Of a stretch of DNA of 64,000 nt, positions 27,609-36,233 are shown piece after piece. The stretch spans positions 1,302,001 to 1,366,000 of the forward strand of contig CAVVYW010000005.1 of NCBI GenBank assembly GCA_963752605.1, read 5' to 3'. The stretch's first letter is position 1. Each line of letters begins with the position of its first letter. The DNA is from CAVVYW01 sp963752605 (GTDB lineage Bacteria > Actinomycetota > Thermoleophilia > Solirubrobacterales > 70-9). The notes under the pieces are model-generated. The model saw nothing but the letters and a program-made list of their open reading frames with translations, made no database searches and had not been told where the DNA came from. The position numbers were made by a program, and so were the translations under genes.

Positions 27609-28518
27609 ATGAGTGATCTCAAGCTATTTCGCGTCAACTCCTCAGAAGTGGCCGAGCTCGCTAGCCAAAGCGTGGAGGTTGAGAAGTCGCTGCAAACCCT
27701 GGTTGAGAAGCACCTCGAGGGGCTATTGGCGGTCCGCTTGTTGGGGTCGGAGTATTCGACTGGCCATACGCACGCAGGACGTATCGACACATTGGGCATC
27801 GACGAGAACGGCTCTCCAGTGATCGTCGAGTACAAACGCAGCCGGAATCAGAACGTCATTAACCAGGGCCTCTACTACCTGGATTGGTTGCTTGATCACC
27901 GCGGGGAGTTCGAGCTTCTAGTAACGAAGGCATACGGATCGTCGTCAGCTGAGCAGATTGATTGGAGCAACCCTCGATTGGTGTGCATTGCTAGCGATTT
28001 TACGAAGTACGACGAGCACGCCGTCCAACAGATCAACCGCAACATAGAGCTGCTCCGCTACCGGCGATATGACGGTGGGTCTCTCCTGCTGCTCGAGCTT
28101 GTCAATGCGGTGGCGAGCGAGAGCGCCACCGCGACCCAGGCGCCGGGCGGTAAGAAGATCGCAAGCAACTGTCACCAGCCTCCTTGACAAAGCAGAACCG
28201 AAGCTCACTGATCTCTACGAATCGCTGCGGAGTTTCTCCGAGTCGCTCGGCGACGATGTCCAGGTCAGGACGCTCAAGAACTACTTTGCGTTCCGGCGGT
28301 TGAAGAACTTCGCCTGTGTTGAGGTGCATCCAAGCTCCGGCAACCTGCTCGCCTACGTCAAGGTCGATCCCGACTCTGTCGTGCTGAAGGAAGGGTTTAC
28401 CCGCGACGTTCGCAAGATCGGTCATTTCGGGACGGGGGACTTGGAAATTCGGATCGCTTCCGAAGACGACCTCGAAGCGGCAAAGCCTTTACTGACATCG
28501 AGCTACGAGTCGAGCTAG
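27609..28518 (+). CDS. DUF5655-type nuclease-like protein, one frameshift
   Basis: The N-terminal part (KLFRVNSSEVAEL, then GRIDTLGIDENGSPVIVEYK) has the D-x(n)-E-x-K pattern of a PD-(D/E)XK nuclease fold. QGLYYLDWLLDH and DFTKYDEHAVQQINRNIELL are hallmarks of the family. A frameshift near 28150 splits off the DUF5655 C-terminal domain (KLTDLYESLRSFSESLGDDV), which continues to a natural stop. About 300 residues when joined. Members are widespread and poorly studied, often annotated as transporters by mistake. The ATG at 27609 lies 32 bp after the HNH gene. Confidence 0.78.
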
Positions 28519-28533
28519 CCCAAGCGAGGCGCG

Positions 28534-30648
28534 TCAACTCTCCCAGTGCATCTCTATGTACCCGTGAGTCGCCTCTGGGTCCAACGGCTTTGTCGTATTG
28601 CCGACCCGGACGAAGAATTCCGCCCCGTCCTTGTCCTTCAGGAACACTGGCTTAGATGACTGTTCGACCTCAACTCGGGCAACCGTCCCTCCGTTGACCG
28701 AGTCATAGGAGCTGGCGACCAGATGGCTGAACTCAGACCCGAGGAACTCTCCGAGAACATTGCGAAGCGTCTGCTCGAAGACGTCGAGATTGCCGTTCTT
28801 AAGCGTCCCTAGGTCATTTTCGATCCCGAGCACTGTCCCGTCGTCGGCAACGCCGATCAGCAGGGTGCCACCTTCGGCATTCAAGAACCCCCCAACAGTC
28901 TTGGCTATGACCTTGTGGAGTCCAGTGTTCACCTGGTCTTGCTGGTAGTCCCACCTCATGCTCGACTTGTATTCGAGGATTGGGCTTTCGCCAACCTCGA
29001 TCAGCTCCAGGATGGACTTGTCTCCGACCGGCTTCACCTCGGTCTCGAGTGCCTTTAGATGGGCGTTGATTCCATCAGCAATCAAACGGCGGCGTTCGGC
29101 AAGGAAGTCTTGATAGCGATCGATTTCCCAGAGCTCTGGGTTCGTTGGAACGAACTGCTTCCCGAGCGCACCTGGGTATTTGTCCTCGATCTCCGGAAAA
29201 TAGTCCGCAGGCTTTGCGTTGCCGAGCTGCACGTTCGCCGTACCGGTGAGGAAGGCGCGGTTGGCGATCTCATTGACGAGCTTCTTGTGAAGGTGATTCT
29301 CAGGGTCGAACCCACCTTCCTCGTACAGAATCGACGTCGGAAATATGTGATGGCTGTGAATGGCGTAGGCAGACCCATGGGTTGAATGGAGTGGGCTGCC
29401 GTTGAACCAATCGACTGCACCAGCGGACTTGGCCGCCACGTAGGTCATCCGGTACAGGGGGTGCTGAATGATGCGCCCCTCTAAGTCGCTTGCTTTGACC
29501 TCAATGCGTCCCCGCTGCTCGATGATCGCGTCAACGAGAGGTGACCACGGATCGTCGATTTGAGAGATCAGGGAGATGTCGTGGTCGAGGCGCTGGTCAG
29601 TTTGACTCGTATATCGCGCCCATAGGTTGGCTGCATATAGCCAGTGGATGAATAAGCGCATCTCCCGATCCTCTGAAAACTGACCGCCATTCTGGGCTAG
29701 GTATGCGATGCCCGGGACCATGACGGTGGTGCTATTCAGGTCCTCAGTCGAGTGAATGTTCGCGTGCCCGGGGAGAACAGTCACCAGGTAGTCGAGCAAC
29801 TTGCTGAGCTCAGCCCAGCCCTTCTCCAGGTCGTTCGCAGGCGTCTTGTGGATGGTCTCGAACAGTGCGCGACGTTTGACAACGGCTGTCAAACAGCGGG
29901 TCATGAAGTTCAGGTTGAAATGGAAATACTTGGCGGACAACTCTTCGATCTTGGCCTTCATCACCTGACGAGCCTGTGGCCACTTGCCTGTGATGTGGGC
30001 CAGGGCCAGGTCGGCGGCGGCGAGTTTCGTGCCGAGGCTATTGACGCGGTCGAAGACGTCGATCGCCTCGTCGATATCAGCGGTTGCCGGGACAACCTGG
30101 ATCGGATAATCCGCTTCACGAATGTTTAGAAGCCGCTGAAGGTTCGCGTAGTAGCGCTCTGCCAGGGAACCTACGTCACCCTCGTCGCCAGCCTTCTCCT
30201 TCGCGATATCAAACGGATTCACTTTGCCTTCGGTGAAACAGTCGACGACGGGGATCCACGTCGGGTTCTTGGACATCAGGATGTGCTGGTAGTACTGAAG
30301 ATCACCAGTCTCGACATCGAAGTACAGATCACGGGGGTCGTTCTTGATGTCCTCCGGCGTGTAGTACGGAGGGATCCCATCCCGGGTCAGCAGGTAAAGC
30401 GTGGTCAAACGCTGTTGGCCGTCGAGAATCACGGAGGTCGTGCCCATCTTGCTCTTATCGACGGCTGCGTTCTTGATCTCCGGAGGCTTATCGGTCTTCC
30501 AAAAGAGGAGGCTGCCGGTCGGATAGTCGCGATACAGCGATACGAACAGTTGCTTGGCTTGCTCGCGCTCCCAGACGTACTCCCGTTGGAATTCTGGGAG
30601 GACCAGATCGAACTTATCGATCCCGTCTGTCAGCTCGCGAATCTTCAT
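28534..30648 (-). CDS. DUF262-HNH-AlbA_2 (Schlafen-like) fusion protein
   Basis: 704 residues in three parts. DUF262, as in GmrS of the GmrSD modification-dependent restriction system, occupies about the first 300 residues (LPEFQREYVWER, LDGQQRLTTLYLL). An HNH-type segment follows (IHSHHIFPTSILY, then NRAFLTGTANVQLG near residue 470). A C-terminal AlbA_2/Schlafen domain ends the protein (PILEYKSSMRWD, then VGGFLNAEGGTLLIGVADDG, from about residue 575). DUF262-HNH proteins usually cleave modified DNA with NTP; the AlbA_2 domain adds a nucleic-acid-binding or nuclease module. It converges on the DUF5655 gene with a 15-bp gap. Confidence 0.84.
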   Translation of the reverse strand: MKIRELTDGIDKFDLVLPEFQREYVWEREQAKQLFVSLYRDYPTGSLLFWKTDKPPEIKNAAVDKSKMGTTSVILDGQQRLTTLYLLTRDGIPPYYTPEDIKNDPRDLYFDVETGDLQYYQHILMSKNPTWIPVVDCFTEGKVNPFDIAKEKAGDEGDVGSLAERYYANLQRLLNIREADYPIQVVPATADIDEAIDVFDRVNSLGTKLAAADLALAHITGKWPQARQVMKAKIEELSAKYFHFNLNFMTRCLTAVVKRRALFETIHKTPANDLEKGWAELSKLLDYLVTVLPGHANIHSTEDLNSTTVMVPGIAYLAQNGGQFSEDREMRLFIHWLYAANLWARYTSQTDQRLDHDISLISQIDDPWSPLVDAIIEQRGRIEVKASDLEGRIIQHPLYRMTYVAAKSAGAVDWFNGSPLHSTHGSAYAIHSHHIFPTSILYEEGGFDPENHLHKKLVNEIANRAFLTGTANVQLGNAKPADYFPEIEDKYPGALGKQFVPTNPELWEIDRYQDFLAERRRLIADGINAHLKALETEVKPVGDKSILELIEVGESPILEYKSSMRWDYQQDQVNTGLHKVIAKTVGGFLNAEGGTLLIGVADDGTVLGIENDLGTLKNGNLDVFEQTLRNVLGEFLGSEFSHLVASSYDSVNGGTVARVEVEQSSKPVFLKDKDGAEFFVRVGNTTKPLDPEATHGYIEMHWES

Positions 30649-30775
30649 GGCCGCCCTCCTCGCGAACCTATCTCATTGGACGGCCAATAGGTAGGCGTCG
30701 CACTCGCGGCCTGTGCGGCTCGACTCGGGCATAGGTCAGTGGTCGCCCTAGAAGCGCTACCCGGCACCAAACGAC

Positions 30776-30895
30776 CTAGGTGTGGATGATGATGAGGCTT
30801 CCTATAGCGACGGCCCCGAAGATCACCAGCTTCACAATCGCCGCACGTTCATCGAAATGCCACTGGCTCGTAGCTAGACCATTGGGGTAGCGCAT
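30776..30895 (-). CDS. Possible 39-residue single-helix membrane peptide
   Basis: The gap 30649-31021 is otherwise empty. From ATG at 30895 the reading gives a short polar start with QWHFDERAA and then a hydrophobic helix (IVKLVIFGAVAIGSLIIIH). No strong ribosome site is visible. Its size and single-helix form resemble small toxins or membrane peptides, but nothing proves expression. Confidence 0.38.
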   Translation of the reverse strand: MRYPNGLATSQWHFDERAAIVKLVIFGAVAIGSLIIIHT

Positions 30896-31021
30896 TCCAG
30901 AGATCGAGGATTTCCTCAGCGTCAGCTCCCTCAAGCACCTTTGCTCGCGGGCCTCGGCGGACATCTAGAGTCAGACGGAGCACCGGTGCATCGAATCGTA
31001 GAGCGACCCAAGGCTTTTGGA

Positions 31022-31684
31022 ATGAAGAACCCGTGGCAGGAGCTTCCGAACAGGGCGCCGTACGTACTCCCCGAGGACAGACCCCATGTTGAGGCGTTCA
31101 ACGCGGCGGTTAGCGACGCCTTCCGCCTGGATCTCTCACTGCTCCCGCATCCGTTTCTCGGGCCCCGCGATGCTCCGCTTGTCGTCCTGGGCCTCAATCC
31201 TGGGATCAGCGAAAGATCTGCCTCGGACCATGCCGGCGAGTTGGGTGATCAGCCACTGCGCGGCAACCTCGGTCCGAATGCGGACAGCCACCTTCACCTT
31301 GGATTCTTGCCTGACTACGCAGAGACTGGGCTCGGTCGCTGGTGGCAAAAATGCTTTCGGAGCATGCGCGAGGATGGGGTCGAGCCCGAGCAACTCAGTC
31401 GGAGCGTCCTGGCGGTGGAGTTCCACGGTTATCACTCGAAGCGCTGGCGTCCGATCCCGATCACGTTGCCCTCGCAGGCGTACGGGTTCTGGCTGGTAGA
31501 GCAGGCAATCGATCGAGGAGGGACGATCGCGGTGATGCGGGGTGTCAGGCCCTGGGAGGTCGCCGTGCCCTGTCTGCGCGGATATTCGGGGCGGGTGCCG
31601 ATTGCGAATGCGCGCACCTCCAGCTTGAGCGTGGGGAATTGCGGCCAGGACGGATACGACCGCGTACTCGCCGCCGTGAGGTGA
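31022..31684 (+). CDS. Uracil-DNA-glycosylase-like conserved protein
   Basis: About 220 residues from ATG at 31022. PHPFLGPRDAPLVVLGLNPG near the N-terminus resembles the beta-strand plus glycine turn of the UDG superfamily, and NARTSSLSVGN near the end occupies the place of the second motif, although the usual catalytic His is not obvious. An aromatic-rich central block (GRWWQKCFRSMRED) follows. I regard a UDG-like fold as likely and activity as unknown. It leads a short run of plus-strand island genes. Confidence 0.5.
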   Translation: MKNPWQELPNRAPYVLPEDRPHVEAFNAAVSDAFRLDLSLLPHPFLGPRDAPLVVLGLNPGISERSASDHAGELGDQPLRGNLGPNADSHLHLGFLPDYAETGLGRWWQKCFRSMREDGVEPEQLSRSVLAVEFHGYHSKRWRPIPITLPSQAYGFWLVEQAIDRGGTIAVMRGVRPWEVAVPCLRGYSGRVPIANARTSSLSVGNCGQDGYDRVLAAVR

Positions 31685-31705
31685 TCGCCGCGTTAGTCTC
31701 GCCGC

Positions 31706-31882
31706 GTGCCTGACTTGGAGGCGGCTGACATCTTCTATGACGAAAGCCTCCCTTGGGAGGAAAAGAGGCGCCGCCTTAAGGAGCGAGCGGAGAATGGGGA
31801 CACGCAAGCCCGCGGTTACATGGAGAGCATCAGTCGACTAGAGCACTTTCGCCGAGAAAGAGGGCGCCGTTTCCAGGATTGA
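31706..31882 (+). CDS. 58-residue charged protein upstream of a PD-(D/E)XK-like gene
   Basis: A short gene from GTG at 31706: PDLEAADIFYDESLPWEEK then a run of Arg/Lys/Glu helices (RRRLKERAENGD, RLEHFRRERGRR). It is too short for many gene callers. Its TGA overlaps a TTG codon in frame with the next gene and lies 2 bases before that gene's ATG at 31885, so the two are probably coupled. It has the size and charge expected of a small DNA-binding or inhibitory partner, which is inference only. Confidence 0.5.
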   Translation: MPDLEAADIFYDESLPWEEKRRRLKERAENGDTQARGYMESISRLEHFRRERGRRFQD

Positions 31883-31884
31883 CG

Positions 31885-32568
31885 ATGATCCGAGCCATTG
31901 ACGCGGCGCTCCCCGGGGTCGCCCAGAAGCTTTCGTCTCAAGAGAGCCCTCCGGATGAGGGTGATTTCGAGCGAGAGCTTGCGCAGCGGGTCCGCCGCAA
32001 ACTTCCCGACGGCGCCGTTCTCACCACGCAAGACGAGATCAAGCTTCGGGGCTGGCCCGGCGTCGGACCAGTCGATATGACGCTTCGTGTGCCGGGTTGG
32101 CAGCCTTTCCTGGTCGAGCTGAAGTGGGGTGCCGGGTCGCTCTACAACTGCGCTTGGGACGCTCTGAAGCTGGCAACGGCCCTCGCGGAGGGTGTCACCG
32201 TCGCCACCGCCGACTTGATTGCTGGGGCGCCACAGGCGTCTTGGGAGAAGGGTGAGCTCGGAGCCGAGCTTTTCGCCGAAACCGAGGATTGGGACACCCG
32301 AGAGTTCCTCGAGCGCCATGCTGAGAACTTCGCCTACTGGCGCGGCGAGGTCAATACCCGTCCGCGTCTGGTTCCCGAGCGCTTCAGCGTCGATGTCGCC
32401 GAGGACGCCAGCTTTCCGCTGCAGATCGACGGGGTGGAATGGGAAATCCGCTCAGCGGCTGTCACCCTGACCCTCAAGTGCGCCTGGCTCGCGATTGACG
32501 AGGACGGACAGATCGGATCCGTCCCGGCGGATCTCCCGTTCCCGCGGATGCAATGGGAAAACAGATAG
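31885..32568 (+). CDS. PD-(D/E)XK-nuclease-like protein
   Basis: About 227 residues. The segment GPVDMTLRV then QPFLVELKWG gives the D-x(n)-E-x-K signature of the PD-(D/E)XK superfamily, and CAWDALKLATALAEG follows as the typical helix. The C-terminal part is beta-rich (LQIDGVEWEIRSAAVTLTLK). The same genomic neighbourhood holds two other nuclease-like proteins. I cannot place it in a named family. Paired with the 58-residue gene before it. Confidence 0.55.
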   Translation: MIRAIDAALPGVAQKLSSQESPPDEGDFERELAQRVRRKLPDGAVLTTQDEIKLRGWPGVGPVDMTLRVPGWQPFLVELKWGAGSLYNCAWDALKLATALAEGVTVATADLIAGAPQASWEKGELGAELFAETEDWDTREFLERHAENFAYWRGEVNTRPRLVPERFSVDVAEDASFPLQIDGVEWEIRSAAVTLTLKCAWLAIDEDGQIGSVPADLPFPRMQWENR

Positions 32569-32603
32569 CGCCGCCAGCGGCTTTAGTCAGATAGCCGTTG
32601 TTC

Positions 32604-32658
32604 CTCGCGGACACGCGTCGCGTCATAGCGAGAAGCGGATCGGGCCGCCTATTCGATC
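32604..32658. repeat. 55-bp imperfect direct repeat, left copy
   Basis: The right copy is at 33943-33997. The inner 33 bp (32626-32658, TAGCGAGAA through ATTCGATC) match at 31 of 33 positions; the outer 22 bp match less well but share CTCGCGGA. CTCGC and GCGAG could also pair, giving each copy a hairpin. The copies bracket the Holliday-resolvase-like and PUA/EVE-like genes. Confidence 0.75.
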
Positions 32659-32752
32659 TTCTGGAGACGCACAGGTCGCGCGACTCGTTCTCGCGAGCAG
32701 CATCGAAAAGCGACGCGGGGCCTCCGGATTGAGTACGGCATACGATTCGGTT

Positions 32753-33182
32753 ATGGATCCGCTGGCGATCCTCTCGATCGTTCTCGGGGTGCTTCTGCTG
32801 CTCGCGTGTGTTGGGTTTGCTTCCTACCGCGCAAGACACCCCCATACGAGGGAGGACCTTGACGCTGCGCGCGCTGAGTCCGTGAAGCTCAGTCGCGCGA
32901 CTCGAGACGGGCGCGCCTACGAGCAGCTCGTGCCCTACCTCCCCGAGTTCGAGCAACATTTCGACCGTGGCGATGCACGGCTGCTCCAGTCACCGATTGA
33001 CTTCATCGTGTTCGATGGCCTCTACAGCAACGCCGGCGAGCTACGCGAGATCGTTTTCCTGGAGGTGAAGAAGCGGCAACCCCGCGCTCAATCCCTCCGA
33101 GCGCGCGGTGAAGCAGGCGGTCGACGAGCGTCGCGTGAGATGGGAGCGGATCGTGCTCTCCCGCGGCGGCCACTCCGCTTGA
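32753..33182 (+). CDS. Holliday-junction-resolvase-related endonuclease (Endonuc_Holl), one frameshift
   Basis: About 142 residues. After a membrane-helix N-terminus (LAILSIVLGVLLLLACVGF) comes the family core: QLVPYLPEFEQHF, SPIDFIVFDGL and EIVFLEVKK, with Asp, Glu and Lys as probable active-site residues. A frameshift near 33073 (AAGCGGCAACCCC, apparently one extra base) leads into the conserved NPSERAVKQAVDERRVRWE and a stop at 33182. The membrane anchor is common in bacterial members. It lies inside the 55-bp direct repeats. Confidence 0.78.
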
Positions 33183-33284
33183 GCCGATCGATGCCCGCGC
33201 GAGTTCGAACTCTGGTCAACGCGGAGGCCGAAACAGGAAGGCCGAGAGCGGCCGCGGGCTTCTGCGGCAGCAGGCGGTGAACCG

Positions 33285-33713
33285 ATGACCGCCCCCACGA
33301 AGCACGTGTTCCTGATGTCCTGCGGCAGCGAGGAGTTCCGCTTTCCCGACGAGTGGATGACGGCGCAGCCGCCCGCCAGCAGGGCTGTCACAGACACCCA
33401 CATCAACAAGTGGTGGTCGAGCGGCTGCCCTCACCAGCTTCACAATGGCGACATCGCTGTCCTGGTGGCCACGGCGTCGGGCAAGGTCATGGGCGCCTTG
33501 GAGGTCGTCAGCGAGCCGGTCGAGGATCGCTCCCATCCCGACGACCCGGACAAGTGGCCGTGGACTGTGTTGTTGCGCCCGCTCGTGCTCCTCGACGGCA
33601 CGCTGGCCCCTCGGTTGCGAGATCTCGGTCTAACGGCGCCGCACAAGTACAAGCGCGTCGACGACCCCGTCGCCGCAGGCGAGTTGCTGAGGGCCATCCA
33701 TCCGTCGCTCTGA
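33285..33713 (+). CDS. Possible EVE/PUA-like domain protein
   Basis: 142 residues with alternating strands and a pattern recalling EVE/PUA folds: KHVFLMSCGS at the start, HINKWWSSGCPHQLHNGDIAVL in the middle (a Trp pair that could line a base-binding pocket), and WPWTVLLRPLVLLDG. EVE domains read modified bases and travel with restriction systems, which would fit this island. Sequence evidence is weak and I could not confirm the family. The ATG at 33285 has no strong ribosome site. Confidence 0.45.
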   Translation: MTAPTKHVFLMSCGSEEFRFPDEWMTAQPPASRAVTDTHINKWWSSGCPHQLHNGDIAVLVATASGKVMGALEVVSEPVEDRSHPDDPDKWPWTVLLRPLVLLDGTLAPRLRDLGLTAPHKYKRVDDPVAAGELLRAIHPSL

Positions 33714-33942
33714 GTCCAGGAGGACCGATGTCTCGCCTGTGATCCAGGCGGCCCTTCGAGAGGCAGGCGAGGAAATCAGCTGCTGTGAGGACACGCGCGC
33801 CTGTGGCTTGAGCGAAGCGCGCACTGCTCCAACGGGACCGACGCGCCGGCGGGTTCCACTAAGAGTTCGCGGCACCCGGACTAGCGCCGCTACTGCAATC
33901 GCGTGAAAGCGGAAGCGCGGGCTAGCTGGGCTGGCGAGTGGT

Positions 33943-33997
33943 CTCGCGGATACCTGTGCGGTGGTAGCGAGAAACGGATCGGGCCGCCGATTCGATC
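33943..33997. repeat. 55-bp imperfect direct repeat, right copy
   Basis: Matches 32604-32658. It sits in the 341-bp gap 33714-34054 before recQ, in which I see no gene. GC rises to the chromosomal level immediately after it, so this copy marks the right edge of the island. Confidence 0.75.
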
Positions 33998-34054
33998 CCG
34001 TGACGCACGCCGCGTCGCGCAGTATCTGACCGCGCCTTGCGCGAGGCTACGAGG

Positions 34055-35914
34055 GTGAGCAAGCGGGGCGAGAACCAGGCGCAGGCGGCTCTTCCTGAGA
34101 TGGATGAGGCGCAGACGGCCCTCCGGGGCCTCGAGGGGGTTGACTCGGAGCCGGCGGAGGCCCGGCGCGCCTACGAAGGGCCGCGCGACCCCGACGCCCT
34201 CCTCGCCCACCTCGGCTACGACAGCTTCCGGCCCGGCCAGCGGGAGACCGTCGAGGCGACGCTCGCCGGGCGGGACTCGCTGGTGGTGATGCCCACCGGG
34301 GGTGGGAAGAGCCTCTGCTACCAGCTGCCCGGGCTCGCTTCGGGGGAGCTGACGATCGTGGTCAGTCCGTTGATCGCGCTGATGGCGGATCAGTGGCGGC
34401 GGTTGGCGGCGGGTGGGCATCCGGCGGTGATGATCGCCTCGGGGCTGCCCGAGGAGGTGGCGCGGGATGCGATGGCGCAGATCCGTGGCGGGCAGGCGCG
34501 GATCGTCTACTGCTCGCCGGAGCGGTTCGCCTCGCCCGCCTTCATGGAGGCGGTCGGGCAGCGCGAGGTGGATCTGCTCGCGGTGGACGAGGCTCACTGC
34601 ATCTCGGAGTGGGGGCACGACTTCAGGCCCGACTACCTGCGGCTGCCGCGGGTGATCGAGCGGCTCGGGCGGCCGGTGGTGATGGCCTGCACGGCGACCG
34701 CGACCGAGGGGGTCGCGACCGAGATCTCGCAGCGGCTCGGGCTCCGACGACCCGCTGATGATCCGGGCGGGGTTCGACCGTCCCAACCTCTCCTTCGACA
34801 TCGTCCAGTTCGAGGGCAAGGGGTCGAAGGCGCGGAAGCTGGCGATGCTGCGCCACGGGCTCGCCGACGAGGCGAACCGGCCGGCGATCGTCTACTGCGG
34901 GACCAGGCGCGACACCGAGGAGGTCGCCCAGGCGCTGCGCGAGGACGGGCTGAGCGCCGCCGGCTACCACGCGGGGATGGCGCCCGACGAGCGCGCCTCC
35001 GCCCAGCACCGGTTCATGAGCGGCGACGCCGAGGTGATCACCGCCACCAACGCCTTCGGGATGGGGGTCGACAAGGCGAACGTGCGCTCGGTCTGGCACT
35101 GGGCGATCCCGACGAGCGTCGAGGCCTACTACCAGGAGGCGGGGCGCGCCGGCCGCGACGGGCTGCCCGCCCGCGCCGTGCTGCTCGCGGGGCGCTCGGA
35201 CCTCGGCCGGCTGGTCCGGTTCATCCAGATGCGCGAGGTCGAGCCCGAGAGCGTCTCGCTCTACGCGCAGCGGCTGAAGGCCGGCGCCGACGAGGAGGGG
35301 CGCTCGACGATCGACGCCCCGCGCGACGACCAGGACCGGGTGAAGCTCGCGGTCGCCGAGCGGGCCGGGGCATTCGAGGTCGAGCCCGCGCCCGGCGGGC
35401 GGCTCGAGCTCCGCTTCAACGCCACGATCAACCTCGCCCGCGCCCGGGCGGCGTGCAAGGAGGCGCAGGATCGCTCCTGGCGCGCCTACCGGGCGGTGGA
35501 GCGCTTCAGCTTCTCGGAGAGCTGCCGGCGGCGGGCGCTGCTCGACCACTTCGGGGACTCGACCCCGGGCGCGCCCGAGGGGCGCTGCTGCGACGTCTGC
35601 GACCCGGCCTCCTGGCTGCCGGATCCCGAGGAGCTCGAGGTGAAGGCGACCAGGCGGCGCGGCTCGCAAGTCCGCCCCTCCCCCGGCCGAGCTCTCACCC
35701 GAGGGCGAGGCGCTGCTCGAGGCGCTGCAGGACCTGGCGCCTGGAGGCCGCGGCCGGCAAGCCCGCCTACACCGTCGCCAACAACCGCACGCTGGAGACG
35801 ATCGCCGCCTCGCGCCCCCGGGACGTGGACAGCCTCGCCGAGATCCACGGCGTCGGCCCGGCCTTCCTCAAGCGCCACGGCGACGACGTGCTCGAGCTGG
35901 TCGCCGCGGCCTGA
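34055..35914 (+). CDS. recQ: RecQ-type ATP-dependent DNA helicase, frameshifted
   Basis: A 3'-5' SF2 helicase. Walker A MPTGGGKSLCYQLP, DEAH box VDEAHCISEWGHDFRPDY, motif III ACTATAT, and motif VI QEAGRAGRDG are all present. The RQC zinc site is seen as CRRRALLDHFGD then RCCDVCDP. An HRDC-like end (TLETIAASRPRDVDSLAEI) closes the protein at about 620 residues. Frameshifts near 34750, 35670 and 35740 are read as errors. I chose GTG at 34055; an in-frame TTG at 34037 is also possible. Its last 30 bp are duplicated 455 bp downstream. Confidence 0.9.
   Translation: MSKRGENQAQAALPEMDEAQTALRGLEGVDSEPAEARRAYEGPRDPDALLAHLGYDSFRPGQRETVEATLAGRDSLVVMPTGGGKSLCYQLPGLASGELTIVVSPLIALMADQWRRLAAGGHPAVMIASGLPEEVARDAMAQIRGGQARIVYCSPERFASPAFMEAVGQREVDLLAVDEAHCISEWGHDFRPDYLRLPRVIERLGRPVVMACTATATEGVATEISQRLGLRRPADDPGGVRPSQPLLRHRPVRGQGVEGAEAGDAAPRARRRGEPAGDRLLRDQARHRGGRPGAARGRAERRRLPRGDGARRARLRPAPVHERRRRGDHRHQRLRDGGRQGERALGLALGDPDERRGLLPGGGARRPRRAARPRRAARGALGPRPAGPVHPDARGRARERLALRAAAEGRRRRGGALDDRRPARRPGPGEARGRRAGRGIRGRARARRAARAPLQRHDQPRPRPGGVQGGAGSLLARLPGGGALQLLGELPAAGAARPLRGLDPGRARGALLRRLRPGLLAAGSRGARGEGDQAARLASPPLPRPSSHPRARRCSRRCRTWRLEAAAGKPAYTVANNRTLETIAASRPRDVDSLAEIHGVGPAFLKRHGDDVLELVAAA
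35873..35902 (+). repeat. recQ 3'-end direct repeat, copy 1
   Basis: 30 bp inside the recQ coding end (encoding RHGDDVLELV), identical base for base to 36328-36357. The copies are 455 bp apart and enclose the antitoxin gene and toxin remnant. Confidence 0.9.
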
Positions 35915-35960
35915 GCCGCACGGCCCGCTTCAGGTCACCCCTTCGTGCCAACCTACGCGC

Positions 35961-36200
35961 ATGCGTTTACACATAAGCCTCGAAGATGAGCTGGTGGCTG
36001 AATTGGACCGGAGAGTGGGAAAGCATCGGCGAAGCGCGTTCATCGCGCGGGTCCTGCGCCGCACGCTGGACGACGAGCGACGATGGGACGAGATCCTCGC
36101 CTCGATCGGGACGATTCCCGACCATGGACACGACTGGGACGAGGACCCGGCGGCGTGGGTTCGCGCTCAGAGACAGGGAGATCCCCACCGGGTGGGCTGA
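35961..36200 (+). CDS. Ribbon-helix-helix antitoxin (VapB/CopG-like)
   Basis: 79 residues. The N-terminal strand MRLHISLEDELVAELDRRVG and the helices that follow (RRSAFIARVLRRTL) are a standard RHH DNA-binding fold; the C-terminal part (PDHGHDWDEDPAAWVRAQR) is the acidic toxin-binding tail typical of VapB. Starts at ATG 35961, 46 bp after recQ. The cognate toxin gene that should follow is reduced to a C-terminal fragment at 36234-36323, so this is probably an orphan antitoxin. Confidence 0.8.
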   Translation: MRLHISLEDELVAELDRRVGKHRRSAFIARVLRRTLDDERRWDEILASIGTIPDHGHDWDEDPAAWVRAQRQGDPHRVG

Positions 36201-36233
36201 GCCGTTCGCTTAGCTGACCGGTCCGCTGCCGCG

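Noticed and set aside
32604..33997. The 55-bp repeats as tRNA genes or tRNA fragments
   Set aside because: The ATTCGATC segment resembles a T loop, but no T-stem, anticodon arm or acceptor pairing can be formed.
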